Positions 50,439 to 60,527 of a stretch of 64,000 nt of DNA are shown here, piece by piece. The DNA is from Shinella zoogloeoides. GTDB lineage: Bacteria; Pseudomonadota; Alphaproteobacteria; Rhizobiales; Rhizobiaceae. The translations under genes were made by a program, and so were the position numbers. Location of the stretch: positions 434,001 through 498,000 of the forward strand of contig NZ_CP131131.1 in the NCBI RefSeq assembly GCF_033705735.1, written 5' to 3'. The notes beneath the pieces are model-generated. The model saw only the letters and a program-made list of their open reading frames with translations, searched no databases and was not told where the DNA came from. Position 1 is the stretch's first letter. The number at the start of each line of letters is the position of its first letter.

Positions 50439-50639
50439 ATTTCGGCAAGTGCGCCGCCATGGCACGAAATCCGTGCTGACGGTATCTCAATCAATGCCAC
50501 CATCGGCCTGCTTGCTTCCCATGCCTGAGTTTTAAGCCGGACGCAGTGCTTTGCCCACGGTATCGACGACGATGGCGCGCTGGCGCTCGCAGGAGAAGAC
50601 CGTCGGCAATGCGGCGTGCGTCTTCGAGTGAATATCCCG

Positions 50640-50780
50640 TCAGCCGAATCGGCAGCATGGACCAGATGACCCAGCAGAACGCCGCGATGGTCCGAGGAGA
50701 CCAATGCCGCCACGCACAATCTCATGCAGATCAGCACGACGCTGAAGGGACTGGTGGACAGCTTCACGGTCTCGGCCAAG
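50640..50780 (+). pseudogene. Methyl-accepting chemotaxis protein, C-terminal fragment
   Basis: MDQMTQQNAAMV in one frame is followed after a one-base shift by EETNAATHNLMQISTTLKGL and VDSFTVSAK. This is the conserved end of the MCP signalling domain of rhizobia. The shift and the absence of everything upstream show it is a remnant. Confidence 0.8.
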
Positions 50781-50784
50781 CGCA

Positions 50785-51119
50785 GACGAGGACCGCTGGC
50801 CCTGGCTTACCCTGATCGGCCAGAGGCTCGCCGAACCGGACGGCACTCTCATTCTCGGCTGCTCGGCGCTGAAGCGCTGCTACCGTGACCGCATCCGCGC
50901 GGAGGCCGACGCGCCCGTCACCTTCGTCCACCTTTCCGGCACGAAGGACGTGATCACGGAGCGCATGGGCGCCCGCACAGGCCACTTCATGCCGACCGGC
51001 CTCATCGACAGCCAGTTCGCAGCGCTCGACCGCCGGAGACAGACGAGTACGCCGCCGATATCGACAAGCCGTTCGAGGCGATCGTTGAGCAAGTTGTCGG
51101 TCTGAGTGGTGTTCGATAA
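50785..51119 (+). pseudogene. gntK: Gluconokinase (GntK-like), frameshifted fragment without its N-terminus
   Basis: The frame reads DEDRWPWLTLIGQRLAEPDG, CSALKRCYRDRIRAEADAPV, FVHLSGTKDVITERM and RTGHFMPTGLIDSQFAALD. It then continues in another frame as DEYAADIDKPFEAIVEQVV to the stop at 51117-51119. These are conserved GntK segments, but the Walker A (GVSGSGKS) region is missing, replaced by the MCP fragment, so it cannot be active. Confidence 0.85.
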
Positions 51120-51205
51120 GCGGGCGTATTTCTCCAGATAAAAAATTCCCCAAATTGATCGCGCGGCGCATCGAAACACCAATGGGGCCGCCGGTTCATA
51201 TCCCG

Positions 51206-51325
51206 TCAAGAGCCCAAAATTGCCAGCCTTTCCCGCTCCTCCGCTGTGAAGGTCTCGAGGAGGTGAGCGCCCTCGTCCAGTCCCTCGACGCTCTCGCTGA
51301 GAAAAAGCGCCTGGTAAAGTCTGAA
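51206..51325 (-). pseudogene. Unrecognised C-terminal gene fragment
   Basis: The minus frame reads RLYQALFLSESVEGLDEGAH, then LLETFTAEERERLAILGS and stop. It looks like a real protein terminus but I cannot name it. It has no start, and the sequence on its N-terminal side is the HAD gene's 3' flank. The surrounding 51120-51353 otherwise holds nothing recognisable. Confidence 0.35.
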
Positions 51326-51353
51326 AGAATGTCGCAGCTCCCGGCCTCCGGAG

Positions 51354-52196
51354 TCAAAGACCAAAGCGCTCCATCAGGAAATCGGGACGCACGTCATAGC
51401 TGTCGGCGATGGAAGCGAGGCCGGAGTCCGCCGTATCCGCAAGGATGCCAGTTCGGACAAGGCAGGACGACAGGCCGGCGCCGGCAGCGCCGGCAATGTC
51501 GTGCTCCAGACTGTCGCCGATGCAGACGATGCGCTCCGCCGGAACAGTCTTCAGCAGCGCCCTCGCTTGCCGGTAGACCGCCGGATACGGCTTGCCGAAC
51601 CAGCGGACGGGACCGCCGAGTTCCTCGTAGGCAAGCGCGATGCTGCCTGCGCCTGGCGCAATACCTCCGCTCTTCGCTAGCTTGTGACGATCAGGATTGG
51701 TGCAATAGCAGGGCACCCCGCGCCGTGCGGCCGGTTCGAGAAGCGTGCGGTAGTCCGCAAGCAGTATGCGCTCGGCTTCGCTGCCGGAAATGATCACGAC
51801 ATCGGCCAGCGCCGCATCCTCGACGCTCTCGAAACCCAGGCGGTCGGCTAGATTGCGGTCACCGCCGCTGGAAATGGTCAGGCAACGCGTGCGGCCGGAG
51901 CGGTTGGCGGTTTCCACGGCGAGAATATCGTGGGCCACGTCACCGGAGGTCAGGAAGCGGTCGAAGCCGGCACGATCGAAGCCGAGCTTGATCAGTCGCT
52001 CCGCATTGTAGTCGCCGCTGCGGCCGGAATTTGAAAGGATGACGATCGCCTTTCCCAGCGCCTTCAGATGGAGCAGCGCTTCGTTAGCACCGGGATAGGC
52101 AAGGTCGTCATCCCTGAGCACGCCGAACTGGTCGACGAGAAAACCATCGTAGCGCTCTACCAGCGCAGCAAGGGTCGTGTATGGCGCGATGCTCAT
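51354..52196 (-). CDS. HAD-superfamily class IIA hydrolase (NagD-like)
   Basis: 280 residues. Motif 1 is FLVDQFGVLRDDD (nucleophile Asp and acid/base position altered to D-Q-F), motif 2 VILSNSGRSG, the class IIA cap in the middle and motif 4 CIGDSLEHDIAGAAGAG. The group dephosphorylates sugar phosphates or nucleotides. It is coupled by a four-base overlap to the FGGY kinase gene, so a role in clearing or salvaging a phosphorylated sugar of this pathway is plausible. Confidence 0.85.
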   Translation of the reverse strand: MSIAPYTTLAALVERYDGFLVDQFGVLRDDDLAYPGANEALLHLKALGKAIVILSNSGRSGDYNAERLIKLGFDRAGFDRFLTSGDVAHDILAVETANRSGRTRCLTISSGGDRNLADRLGFESVEDAALADVVIISGSEAERILLADYRTLLEPAARRGVPCYCTNPDRHKLAKSGGIAPGAGSIALAYEELGGPVRWFGKPYPAVYRQARALLKTVPAERIVCIGDSLEHDIAGAAGAGLSSCLVRTGILADTADSGLASIADSYDVRPDFLMERFGL

Positions 52197-53470
52197 GGCC
52201 AGCGGGCCTTTCCGGCAAGAACCAGCGAGGCGGTGCCGACGGCGGCCTCTGCCGAGCGCGACGGGAGGAAGGGAACGCCGAGCGCTTTTTCACGCATCCG
52301 TGTCCAGGCCGGGTTGGCGGCGCCGCCACCCACCGTGCGGACGGATCGAACCGGGGGGCCGCCCAGATCGGCAAGGCGGTCATAGCCCGATTTTTCGATT
52401 GCCGTCATGCCTTCGAGAAGCGCCTGGAAGAACACGAGATCGTCCGCTGGGCGCGGTTCCAGCAGAGGCGAATATGCGGGGTCGTTTGTCGGGAATCGCT
52501 CGCCGGGCTTGAGGAGCGGATAATAGAAAAGGCCTGTCGGCTCATCCGGCCGAAGCAGCGGCGTCATTGCCTTCAAACGCGCGCCATCGAAGAAATGGCG
52601 GATAACGGCACCACCCGAGTTGGAGGCCCCGCCGGCAAGCCAGAAATCGAGGATGCGGTGCGAATAGATGCCATAGTCGGCCGCGTCGATCGGCCGGGCC
52701 GAAGCAACCTTGACGACGAGTGTCGAGCCGAGCGCCGTGACGCCGTCGCCAACGGCCGAGGCTCCCGTCGCCAGGAAGGAAGCGCAGCCGTCGGTCGTGC
52801 CGGCATGGTAGCGGCAGCCGAACGGCAGACCGAGCGCCCGCCCTGCGGCGCCGGTAACCGACAACGGTGCCCCGGCGCGCCGGACAGCGGGCAGAAGGGC
52901 AATGTCCATGCCGCAGGCCTCCAGCCAGTCCGGCCAGGTCTCCGCGGTCAGGTCGTAACCGGTCTTCAATGCGTTGTTCTCATCACTCGCCCGCTCCGCA
53001 AGGCCGAGCTGCATGAGGATCCAGTCGGCCTGATGCAGGACGGCCTTCACGCCGGGCTGGCGTGAGATATGGATGGCGCGCGCCAGCGCAGATGTCGATC
53101 CGCGTGCCGGATTGTCCGGCGGTGCGCGCTGCGCGATGCGCTCGACGACAGCGCTGTCGGGACAGGGGTCGTTGTACATCAGGACATCGCCGACCGGCGC
53201 ACCTGCCGCATCGACTGCAAGCACCGTGCCGGACGTGCCGTCGACCGCGATGCCCTCGACCGAGTCGAAGGAAAGATGTGAGGACAATTCGGCAAGGCAT
53301 GCCTCGACCCCCCGCCGCCAGACGGCCGGCGAGCGCGCGGCCGCCGCATCCGGAAAGGGAAAGGCGGCCATGCCGAGCGGCGAGCCATCCGTGGCGAGCG
53401 CCGCGGCCCGCACTCCCGATGTGCCGAGATCGATGCCGAGGGCGATGGCGCTCCGTGCCGCGACGCTCAT
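52193..53470 (-). CDS. FGGY-family carbohydrate kinase (minus arm)
   Basis: 425 residues from the ATG at 53468-53470, which overlaps the aldolase stop. The phosphate-1 motif is GIDLGTSGVRAAALATDG, followed by GIAVDGTSGTVLAVDAAG, YHAGTTDGCASFLATGASA, ALGSTLVVK and SVRTVGGGAANPAWTRMREK (adenosine motif). It resembles xylulokinase-, ribulokinase- or sedoheptulokinase-like members, but the substrate is not clear. It is encoded between the aldolase and HAD genes in one tight operon. Confidence 0.88.
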   Translation of the reverse strand: MSVAARSAIALGIDLGTSGVRAAALATDGSPLGMAAFPFPDAAAARSPAVWRRGVEACLAELSSHLSFDSVEGIAVDGTSGTVLAVDAAGAPVGDVLMYNDPCPDSAVVERIAQRAPPDNPARGSTSALARAIHISRQPGVKAVLHQADWILMQLGLAERASDENNALKTGYDLTAETWPDWLEACGMDIALLPAVRRAGAPLSVTGAAGRALGLPFGCRYHAGTTDGCASFLATGASAVGDGVTALGSTLVVKVASARPIDAADYGIYSHRILDFWLAGGASNSGGAVIRHFFDGARLKAMTPLLRPDEPTGLFYYPLLKPGERFPTNDPAYSPLLEPRPADDLVFFQALLEGMTAIEKSGYDRLADLGGPPVRSVRTVGGGAANPAWTRMREKALGVPFLPSRSAEAAVGTASLVLAGKARWP

Positions 53471-54549
53471 GCCTGGCGGCTCGCCTTGCGGTCGAGCGCC
53501 TGTCGATATTGCTCTGCCTCCCAATGGGTCAGCTCGTGCTCCTGCGCCGGATCGAGATAGGCGACTGCAGCGCCCTCCGGAACACGGGAAACCACTTCGG
53601 CGAGGCAGCGCGCCATGACGCGGCCGCCCTCGGTGAGCTCATTGGCCAGGAGTACGCCCTTCCCCGGCGCCAGCAGCATCTTGGGAACCTGGAGGTTCCG
53701 TGACCGGCGGTTCGCCGCATAGGCTTCCGCCGTCTGGCCGTCGGCCAGCACGCCGATTTCCGTGCCGAGAAAAATGACATGGTCGGGATAGAGCGAGCCG
53801 CGGGTCGCGATTGCCACGCTTATCGGGCTGAGCGCGGTCTTGTGGCTGCCGGCATCCTTCGCGGGGTGGAAACCGCTCCCGTCCGCCAGCACCTGCAATT
53901 CCATCGGATCGGCCGCCGTAGCCGGCCGCTCCTCCACCGTCAGCGCCGCCGTCACCCGGGCAATGCGCTCGCGCACCTCCTCCACCGTCTCACCCGTGAC
54001 GATGACGCCGTGGTTGAACAGCACCAGCACATCCGGGCGGCTTGCGGCGACACGGTCAATCTCGCGGGCAAGCGGCGTGCCGGGGCGACGGTAGGGAATG
54101 GCCGCCCAGGTCAGATCCGGCAGGCGCGCCATTCGTTCTGCAATCACCGCTTCACGGTTCTCCAGCACGGAAAGGGCGATAGCGTTCACACAATGATAGT
54201 GCGCGACGACGGCCTGCGGCAGGGCGGCATGAAAACTCGTCTCGATCGACGGACGAAGCCCCGAGGCATTCAGATCTGCGAAGACGAAGTCGGTGGCTTT
54301 TTCTGCGCGCGGATCGCCCGCCTTCAGCGCCTCCACAAGTGGAGCGACCTCCACCGGCACCATGATGTCACGCTCGCCGGCATGCGCAAGCCACATGCCT
54401 GACGCCTTCACCCACATCACGCCATCGCGCTTGAAGGAGGTGTTGCCACCGGCGCCCTGCGTTTTCAGGATGTCGCTGCCGACAGCCTTGGAAAGCGCAA
54501 GAAATGCCTCGAAGGCGGCGTTGTCGCCCGACGGAATACCTGAAGCCAT
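53467..54549 (-). CDS. Class II aldolase-family protein (long form)
   Basis: 360 residues. The aldolase domain carries GAGGNTSFKRDGVMWVKASG (phosphate binding), a zinc site at VAHYHCVNAIA and LFNHGVIVTGETVEEV. The length exceeds the ~215 of fuculose- or ribulose-phosphate aldolases; the additional C-terminal part (PDHVIFLGTEIGVLADGQTA to EHELTHWEAEQYRQAL) resembles the aldolase half of the large RhaD/AldA fusions of rhizobia. It probably cleaves a ketose 1-phosphate made by one of the two kinases, yielding dihydroxyacetone phosphate and an aldehyde. Confidence 0.85.
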   Translation of the reverse strand: MASGIPSGDNAAFEAFLALSKAVGSDILKTQGAGGNTSFKRDGVMWVKASGMWLAHAGERDIMVPVEVAPLVEALKAGDPRAEKATDFVFADLNASGLRPSIETSFHAALPQAVVAHYHCVNAIALSVLENREAVIAERMARLPDLTWAAIPYRRPGTPLAREIDRVAASRPDVLVLFNHGVIVTGETVEEVRERIARVTAALTVEERPATAADPMELQVLADGSGFHPAKDAGSHKTALSPISVAIATRGSLYPDHVIFLGTEIGVLADGQTAEAYAANRRSRNLQVPKMLLAPGKGVLLANELTEGGRVMARCLAEVVSRVPEGAAVAYLDPAQEHELTHWEAEQYRQALDRKASRQA

Positions 54550-54737
54550 GCCGGCCTCCTCCTCTCACCAGCTCGCGCCTGCCCACGGGTTCCCGAATGT
54601 GAGCAAACTTTTTCGCAATCGTATTTATTTGATCGAAAATCGTCAACTATGAAGATTCTACGTCAGGCATCTTGCCATTCTCCAATCTCTGTGACTATCT
54701 TTACTCATCGACGAGGGAGACGTCGGGAGGATCCGTC
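54550..54737. promoter_or_regulatory. Divergent promoter region of the sugar locus
   Basis: 188 bases between the aldolase and DeoR genes. An inverted pair TTTTCG (54610-54615) / CGAAAA (54634-54639) spans an AT-rich stretch and is a candidate DeoR operator controlling both arms. The GGGAGG ribosome site for the DeoR gene is at its right end. Confidence 0.4.
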
Positions 54738-55517
54738 TTGAACGATACCGAGCGCCACAAGGCCATCATCGATCTGCTGCGCGAGACGCCTTTTGCGTCC
54801 GTACGCGATCTGCAGGAGCGCCTTGGCGCCTCTCCCGCCACCATTCGCCGTGACATCGACAAGCTGCATGAACTCGGCCGCGCCCGGAAAGTCTACGGTG
54901 GCATTTCCGCCGGTGAGGCCGGTGGCAGCGCCAGGCTCTCGGCCCGCCCCTACGACGAGAACCGCGACATTGCCGTCGAGGCCAAGCGGGCGATTGCAGC
55001 GAAAGCCGCCGAACTGGTGCGCGATGGTGACGCCATCATCGTGCATGCCGGCTCGACCTGCTACCAACTCGGCACGCTGCTGGCACGGCGCAATGTGCGG
55101 CTGTGGACCAATTCCATGCCGCTTGCCGCCCATCTGAGCGAGCACGGCACCTGCCAGCTGTCGCTCGCCGGCGGCGAACTCTACCGCGAGCCCGGTATCA
55201 TTCACGATCCGGCGGCCGGCGCGCCGGGCTTCTTCGCTTCGCGCTTCTTTCTGGGCACCCAGGGCATCAGCAGCAAGGGGCTGCTCGAATCCCATCCGCT
55301 GCTCGTCAAGGTCATCGGCGAGCTCGCGGCCTGCGCCGACGAGATCGTGCTTCTGGCCGACAGCCGGAAATTCTCCATCCAGCCGCGCAACATCGCCCTG
55401 CCGCTCTCGCGCATCGGCACCATCATCACGGATGACGGCCTGACCGATGCCGCCGCCAAGATGCTGGAAGAGGCAGGCGTCACCATCACGATCGCGACCG
55501 TGGGAGGGGAAAATTGA
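54738..55517 (+). CDS. DeoR-family transcriptional regulator
   Basis: 259 residues from a TTG at 54738 that follows GGGAGG; the frame is open further upstream from 54672. The winged helix-turn-helix reads AIIDLLRETPFASVRDLQER, LGASPATIRRDIDKLHELGR and KVYGGIS. The sugar-phosphate-sensing domain has IIVHAGSTCYQLG and EIVLLADSRKFSIQPRNIAL. It lies at the divergent promoter of the locus and is coupled to the plus-arm kinase gene (TTGA overlap), so it is likely the local repressor, responding to a sugar phosphate. Confidence 0.9.
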   Translation: MNDTERHKAIIDLLRETPFASVRDLQERLGASPATIRRDIDKLHELGRARKVYGGISAGEAGGSARLSARPYDENRDIAVEAKRAIAAKAAELVRDGDAIIVHAGSTCYQLGTLLARRNVRLWTNSMPLAAHLSEHGTCQLSLAGGELYREPGIIHDPAAGAPGFFASRFFLGTQGISSKGLLESHPLLVKVIGELAACADEIVLLADSRKFSIQPRNIALPLSRIGTIITDDGLTDAAAKMLEEAGVTITIATVGGEN

Positions 55518-56908
55518 GCCCGTCCCCCATCGCCGTCTTCGATCTCGGCAAGACCAATTCGAAACTCTTCGTGCTCTCGGCTGACGGCAAGGTTATCGAT
55601 GAATCGCGCACCCGCCCAATCTGGAAGCGGTTGGGCGATCTGAGTGTTCTCGACGACGCGGCGCTCTTCGCATGGATGGAGGGTGAGCTCGCCCGCGTGG
55701 TAGCCAACCATGGCGTCGACCGGATCACCTTCTCGGGCCATGGGTGCACTTTCGCGCTTGTCGCCGGCGACGCCCTTGTTCATCCCGTGCTCGATTACGA
55801 GCAGGAACCTCCGTCGGACATTGCCGGCCGCATCGATGCGCTCATGCCGGATTTCGGCGAAACCTTTTCGCCGCCCTTGCCGCTCGGCTTCAACTATGGC
55901 CGCCACCTTCTCTGGCTGAACGAGCGCGATCCCGCGCTCTTCGGGAAGGCCGATACCATTCTGGCCTATCCGCAGTTCTGGAGCTGGAAGTTTTCAGGCT
56001 GCACGGTGTCCGAGGTTTCCTATCTCGGCTGCCATTCCCATCTGTGGGCGCCGCTTGCCGATGATTTCAGCAGCCTTGTCGATAGGATGGGCTGGCGCGG
56101 CAAGATGCCCGCGTTTGCGCGGGCCGGAAGCCTGATCGGCACGCACCGCGTATCGCTCGACGACGGGCGCAGCGTGGAAATCGCCGTCCATAATGGCGTG
56201 CACGACAGCAATGCGGCGCTCTATTTCTATCGCTCGCTGGGCTTTTCCGATTTCACGCTGGTCTCGACCGGTACCTGGGTGATCGTCTTCAACCCTGCAA
56301 GCCCGCTCGAGCGGCTCGATCCCGCGCGCGACATGCTGGCCAATGTCACGGTCGATCACCAGCCGGTCGCCACCATCCGCTTCATGGGAGGCCGGGAATA
56401 TGATGTCGCGAGCGGCGGCTGGGCCAGACCGGTTTCGGTGGAGGCCGTTGCCGCGGTGATTGCCAAGGGCGCTTTCGCGCTGCCCTCCTTTGCCGCGGGC
56501 GGCCCCATGCAGGGTCATGCCGGACGTTTCAGCGGCCCTGTTGTCGACGGAGAGGAGCGTGCCGCCGCCGCCCTGCTCTATGTCGCGCTGATGACCGATC
56601 AGTCGCTCGACCTCATCGGTTCGCAAAATACCATAGTCATCGATGGCGGCCTGGTAAAAACCGGCCTTTATGCCGCCATCCTCGCCGTCTTGAGGCCAGG
56701 CCAGACGGTTCATACCAGCGCCAATCCGGAAGGAAGCGCCTTTGGCGCCGCTGCCCTCGTCTTCGACGCTTCGGGCAGCAATCCCTTCGTCAACGACTGC
56801 GCGGTGGCCGCGCCCGCTGCCATCGCCGGTATCGAGGCCTACAGGCAGGACTGGCGTCGGCAGGTCGAGGTGATGACGCGGGGCGAGATCAGGGAGAAGC
56901 GTGCATGA
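55514..56908 (+). CDS. FGGY-family carbohydrate kinase (plus arm, rhamnulokinase/fuculokinase-like)
   Basis: 464 residues from the TTG at 55514 (GGGAGGGGAAAA upstream). The phosphate-1 motif is [17 protein letters not shown], with [50 protein letters not shown] and [20 protein letters not shown]. The GKTNSK loop and STGTW motif are those of L-rhamnulose- and L-fuculose-type kinases. It begins the ABC-transporter operon and differs clearly from the minus-arm kinase, so the two may act on different substrates or steps. Confidence 0.88.
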   Translation: MSPSPIAVFDLGKTNSKLFVLSADGKVIDESRTRPIWKRLGDLSVLDDAALFAWMEGELARVVANHGVDRITFSGHGCTFALVAGDALVHPVLDYEQEPPSDIAGRIDALMPDFGETFSPPLPLGFNYGRHLLWLNERDPALFGKADTILAYPQFWSWKFSGCTVSEVSYLGCHSHLWAPLADDFSSLVDRMGWRGKMPAFARAGSLIGTHRVSLDDGRSVEIAVHNGVHDSNAALYFYRSLGFSDFTLVSTGTWVIVFNPASPLERLDPARDMLANVTVDHQPVATIRFMGGREYDVASGGWARPVSVEAVAAVIAKGAFALPSFAAGGPMQGHAGRFSGPVVDGEERAAAALLYVALMTDQSLDLIGSQNTIVIDGGLVKTGLYAAILAVLRPGQTVHTSANPEGSAFGAAALVFDASGSNPFVNDCAVAAPAAIAGIEAYRQDWRRQVEVMTRGEIREKRA

Positions 56909-58428
56909 CCGGACAGGCCACGACCCCCCTTCTTGAAATGCGCGACATCAGCAAGACCTTTGGTGCATCCAGGGCATTGTCGCATGTCAGCCTCACGGTG
57001 CATTCCGGCGAAGTGCATGCCTTGATGGGCGAGAACGGCGCCGGCAAGTCGACGCTGATGAAGATCCTGTCCGGCGCTTATACCGCCGATCCCGGCGGCT
57101 CCGTGCTGATCGATGGCGCGCCGGTCACGCTCGGCGATCCCTTGAAGGCCAAGGCCCATGGCATTGCCGTCATTTATCAGGAGCTTTCGCTCGCGCCGAA
57201 CCTCACAGTGGCGCAGAACATGTTCCTCGGCAACGAGCCGTCGCGTTTCGGCCTTGCCGATCACGCCGAGATGCGCCGACGGGCCGAGCCGATCCTCAAG
57301 CAGCTTGGCATCGGCTTCGATGCCACTCGCCGGGTTGCCGAACTCTCGCTCGGCGAGCGGCAGATGGTGGAGATCGCGCGCGCACTAACCACCAATGCGC
57401 GCATCATCGTCATGGACGAGCCGACGACATCGCTCACCACGCGCGAGACCGACCGGCTGTTCGACGTCATCGCCCGCCTGAAGGCCGACGGCATCGCCGT
57501 CATCTATATCAGCCACCGCATGGAGGAGATCTACCAGCTCTCCGACCGTGTCAGCGTGCTGCGCGACGGTGCCTATATCGGCACGCTGGAGCGCGATGGC
57601 CTCTCGGCCGGCAAGCTGGTCTCGATGATGGTCGGCCGCGACCTTTCGTCCTTCTATAAGAAGGAGCACCGGCAGGCGGAAGGCGTGCGCGCCGCCGTTC
57701 TCTCCGTCACCAATGTCGGTGACGGCCAGCGCGTGCATGATTGCACTTTCGATGTGCGGGCGGGCGAAGTGCTGGGCATCGCCGGCCTTGTCGGCTCGGG
57801 CCGCACCGAACTCGCCCGTCTCGTCTACGGTGCCGACCGCCGCATCTCGGGTGAGATCAGGCTGAACGGCGAGACCCTGGCGATTGCCTCGCCGAGGGAT
57901 GCGCTCGATGCCGGCATCGCCTACTTGACCGAGGACCGCAAGGCACTCGGCCTCTTCCTCGACATGTCGATCAGCGACAACATCAATATCGGCGTCATCG
58001 TTGAGGATGCCAAGGCGGGCGGCGCTCTGAACTTCGCCAAAGCGAGAGAGCGGGCCATCGGCGCCGTCAAGGCGCTATCGATCCGCACGGCCGGCACGCA
58101 GATCAATGTCGGCGCGCTCTCGGGCGGCAACCAGCAGAAGGCGCTGCTGGCCCGCCTGCTGGAAACCAGGCCGAAGGCGATCATTCTCGACGAGCCGACG
58201 CGCGGTGTCGATGTCGGCGCGAAATCCGAAATCTACCGCATCATCGACGACCTTGCCCAGAGCGGCATCGCCGTCGTCGTGATCTCCAGCGATCTGCCGG
58301 AAATTCTCGGCATTGCCGACCGCGTTCTGGTCATGCGCGAGGGGCGCATCGCCGGCGAGGTGAGCCAGCCGATCGAACAGGAAGCCATCATGGCGCTGGC
58401 AACAGGCACTGCCGGCGCGGCGGCGTGA
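56905..58428 (+). CDS. Sugar ABC transporter ATP-binding protein with two ATPase domains
   Basis: 507 residues. Domain 1: Walker [17 protein letters not shown], signature [15 protein letters not shown] and Walker [13 protein letters not shown]. Domain 2: [16 protein letters not shown], signature [16 protein letters not shown] and Walker [18 protein letters not shown]. It is a canonical RbsA/XylG/MglA-type protein and overlaps the kinase gene by four bases. Confidence 0.94.
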   Translation: MTGQATTPLLEMRDISKTFGASRALSHVSLTVHSGEVHALMGENGAGKSTLMKILSGAYTADPGGSVLIDGAPVTLGDPLKAKAHGIAVIYQELSLAPNLTVAQNMFLGNEPSRFGLADHAEMRRRAEPILKQLGIGFDATRRVAELSLGERQMVEIARALTTNARIIVMDEPTTSLTTRETDRLFDVIARLKADGIAVIYISHRMEEIYQLSDRVSVLRDGAYIGTLERDGLSAGKLVSMMVGRDLSSFYKKEHRQAEGVRAAVLSVTNVGDGQRVHDCTFDVRAGEVLGIAGLVGSGRTELARLVYGADRRISGEIRLNGETLAIASPRDALDAGIAYLTEDRKALGLFLDMSISDNINIGVIVEDAKAGGALNFAKARERAIGAVKALSIRTAGTQINVGALSGGNQQKALLARLLETRPKAIILDEPTRGVDVGAKSEIYRIIDDLAQSGIAVVVISSDLPEILGIADRVLVMREGRIAGEVSQPIEQEAIMALATGTAGAAA

Positions 58429-58453
58429 CGAAACAGAGAAACGGGACGAAACC

Positions 58454-59437
58454 ATGGCTGCAAGCGAAACCGAACAGGCCCGAATGGACAAGCTGAAGCT
58501 GCGCTCGACGCTGACTGCGCTCGGCATGCTGCCCGTGCTCGTGCTGCTCGCAATCGGCTTCCATCTGCTTTCCGGCCGCTTTCTGTCGGTCAACAACCTG
58601 TCGATCGTCATGCAGCAAGCCTCGATCAATATGGTGCTGGCTGCGGGCATGACCTTTGTCATCCTGACGGGAGGCATCGACCTGTCGGTCGGCTCGATCC
58701 TCGCCGCCTCGGCCATGATCGCCGTCATCGTCTCGCTGGTGCCGGATCTCGGCATGCTCGGCGTTCCTGCCGCCATCCTTGCCGGCCTTGCCTGCGGCTT
58801 TCTCAACGGCGCGATCATCGCCTGGCTCAAACTTCCGCCCTTCATCGTCACGCTCGGCTCGCTCACTGCCATCCGCGGCGTTGCCCGCCTGCTCGGCAAC
58901 GACACGACCGTCTTCAATGCGGATCTGCCGTTCGATTTCATCGGCAACGGTACGCTGTTCGGCATACCGTGGCTCGCCATCATCGCGATCGCGACGATCA
59001 TCGTCTCCTGGTTCATCCTCAAGCGCACGGTGCTCGGCACCTGGATTTATGCCGTCGGAGGCAATTCCGAGGCCGCGCGTCTCACCGGCATCAAGGTGCC
59101 GCTGGTGCTGCTCTTCGTATATTCGATATCGGGCCTGCTTTCCGGTCTCGGCGGCGCCATGTCGGCCGCCCGCCTCTATGCCGCAAATGGCCTGCAGCTC
59201 GGGCAGGCCTATGAGCTCGATGCCATCGCGGCCGTTATTCTCGGCGGCACCTCGTTCGTCGGCGGCGTCGGCTCCATCTGGGGCACGCTGATCGGCGCGC
59301 TCATCATCGCCGTGCTCTCCAACGGCCTCATTCTCGTGGGGGTCTCGGACATCTGGCAATACATCATCAAGGGCCTCGTCATCATCGTCGCCGTTGGCCT
59401 CGATCGGTACAGGCTGAAAGGACTTGGCCGGACATAA
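58454..59437 (+). CDS. Sugar ABC transporter permease (RbsC-like)
   Basis: 327 residues with about ten helices. The family motifs are NMVLAAGMTFVILTGGIDLS, PPFIVTLGSLTAIRGVARLL, YAVGGNSEAARLTGIKVPLV and VILGGTSFVGGVGSIWGTLI. It lies 25 bases after the ATPase gene and before the binding-protein gene. Confidence 0.94.
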   Translation: MAASETEQARMDKLKLRSTLTALGMLPVLVLLAIGFHLLSGRFLSVNNLSIVMQQASINMVLAAGMTFVILTGGIDLSVGSILAASAMIAVIVSLVPDLGMLGVPAAILAGLACGFLNGAIIAWLKLPPFIVTLGSLTAIRGVARLLGNDTTVFNADLPFDFIGNGTLFGIPWLAIIAIATIIVSWFILKRTVLGTWIYAVGGNSEAARLTGIKVPLVLLFVYSISGLLSGLGGAMSAARLYAANGLQLGQAYELDAIAAVILGGTSFVGGVGSIWGTLIGALIIAVLSNGLILVGVSDIWQYIIKGLVIIVAVGLDRYRLKGLGRT

Positions 59438-59505
59438 AGTCCGGCTGAACGAACCGGTCGTTACCGGAGACAACGGCGCAAAACGCGCCACCAAAGGAGG
59501 AAAAC

Positions 59506-60444
59506 ATGCGTCTCATCTCGAAGCTCTTCATTGGCACCGCGCTCGCCGCCACGATCGCCATGCCCGCCGCCGCCAAGGACCTCAACAAGATCGGCATCTC
59601 GGTCGGCCTGCTCGGCAATCCGTTCTTCGTCGCAACCATCAAGGGTATCGAGGACCGAGCCAAGGAAATCAATCCGAACGTCGAAGTCATCTCCGTCTCG
59701 GCAGACTACGACCTGAACAAGCAGGTCTCGCAGGTCGACAGCTTCATCGCCGCCGGCGTCGACATCATCATGCTGAACGCCGTCGATGCCAAGGCCATCG
59801 CACCCGCCGTGAAGAAGGCGCAAGCCGCCGGCGTCGTGGTTGCCGCATTCGACGTTTCGGCTCCCGGCGCCGATGTCACCGTCATGACGAACAACGTCAA
59901 GGCTGGCGAAGAAGCCTGCAACTACATCGCCGAGAAGCTCGGCAACAAGGGCGACGTCGTCATCATCAACGGCCCGGCCTCCTCCTCGATCCTCGAGCGC
60001 GTCCAGGGGTGCAAGGACGCACTCGGCAAACATGCCGACATCAAGATCCTGTCTGACGACCAGAACGGCCAGGGCTCGCGTGATGGCGGTCTTGCCGTCA
60101 TGCAGGGCCTGCTGACCCGCTTCGACAAGATCGACGCGGTCTTCGCCATCAACGACCCGACCGCGATCGGTGCGGAACTTGCCGCCAAGCAGCTGAACCG
60201 CAGCGAGTTCTTCTTCACGGCCGTTGACGGCGCGCCGGACATTGAAAAGTCGCTGGCCAGCGGCAATTCCATGATCAAGGCCTCGGCCTCGCAGGATCCC
60301 TATGTCATGGCCGGCCAGGCCTTGCAGCTTGGCGTCGAAGTGCTGAAGGGCAACAAGCCGGCCGAACCCATCGTGCTGCTCGACCCGAAGCTGATCACGG
60401 CTGAAAATGTCAAGGACTACAAGGGCTGGACCGCAGCCCGCTAA
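59506..60444 (+). CDS. Sugar ABC transporter substrate-binding protein
   Basis: 312 residues. A signal peptide (LFIGTALAATIAMPAAA) is followed by IGISVGLLGNPFFVATIKGI, QVDSFIAAGVDIIMLNAVDA, VVIINGPASSSILERVQGC and AVFAINDPTAIGAELAAKQL, the ribose-binding-protein fold. The ATG follows AAAGGAGGAAAAC, a strong ribosome site consistent with high expression of binding proteins. The preceding kinase and following epimerase point to a ketose, pentose or polyol ligand. Confidence 0.93.
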   Translation: MRLISKLFIGTALAATIAMPAAAKDLNKIGISVGLLGNPFFVATIKGIEDRAKEINPNVEVISVSADYDLNKQVSQVDSFIAAGVDIIMLNAVDAKAIAPAVKKAQAAGVVVAAFDVSAPGADVTVMTNNVKAGEEACNYIAEKLGNKGDVVIINGPASSSILERVQGCKDALGKHADIKILSDDQNGQGSRDGGLAVMQGLLTRFDKIDAVFAINDPTAIGAELAAKQLNRSEFFFTAVDGAPDIEKSLASGNSMIKASASQDPYVMAGQALQLGVEVLKGNKPAEPIVLLDPKLITAENVKDYKGWTAAR

Positions 60445-60527
60445 ATCCTTCTCCCGGACGGCCGGGGCGCCCCGCAAGCGGCGTGCCCGGCCGATCTTCC
60501 ATTTTTCCTTTCAGAAAGCGGCCGGCT

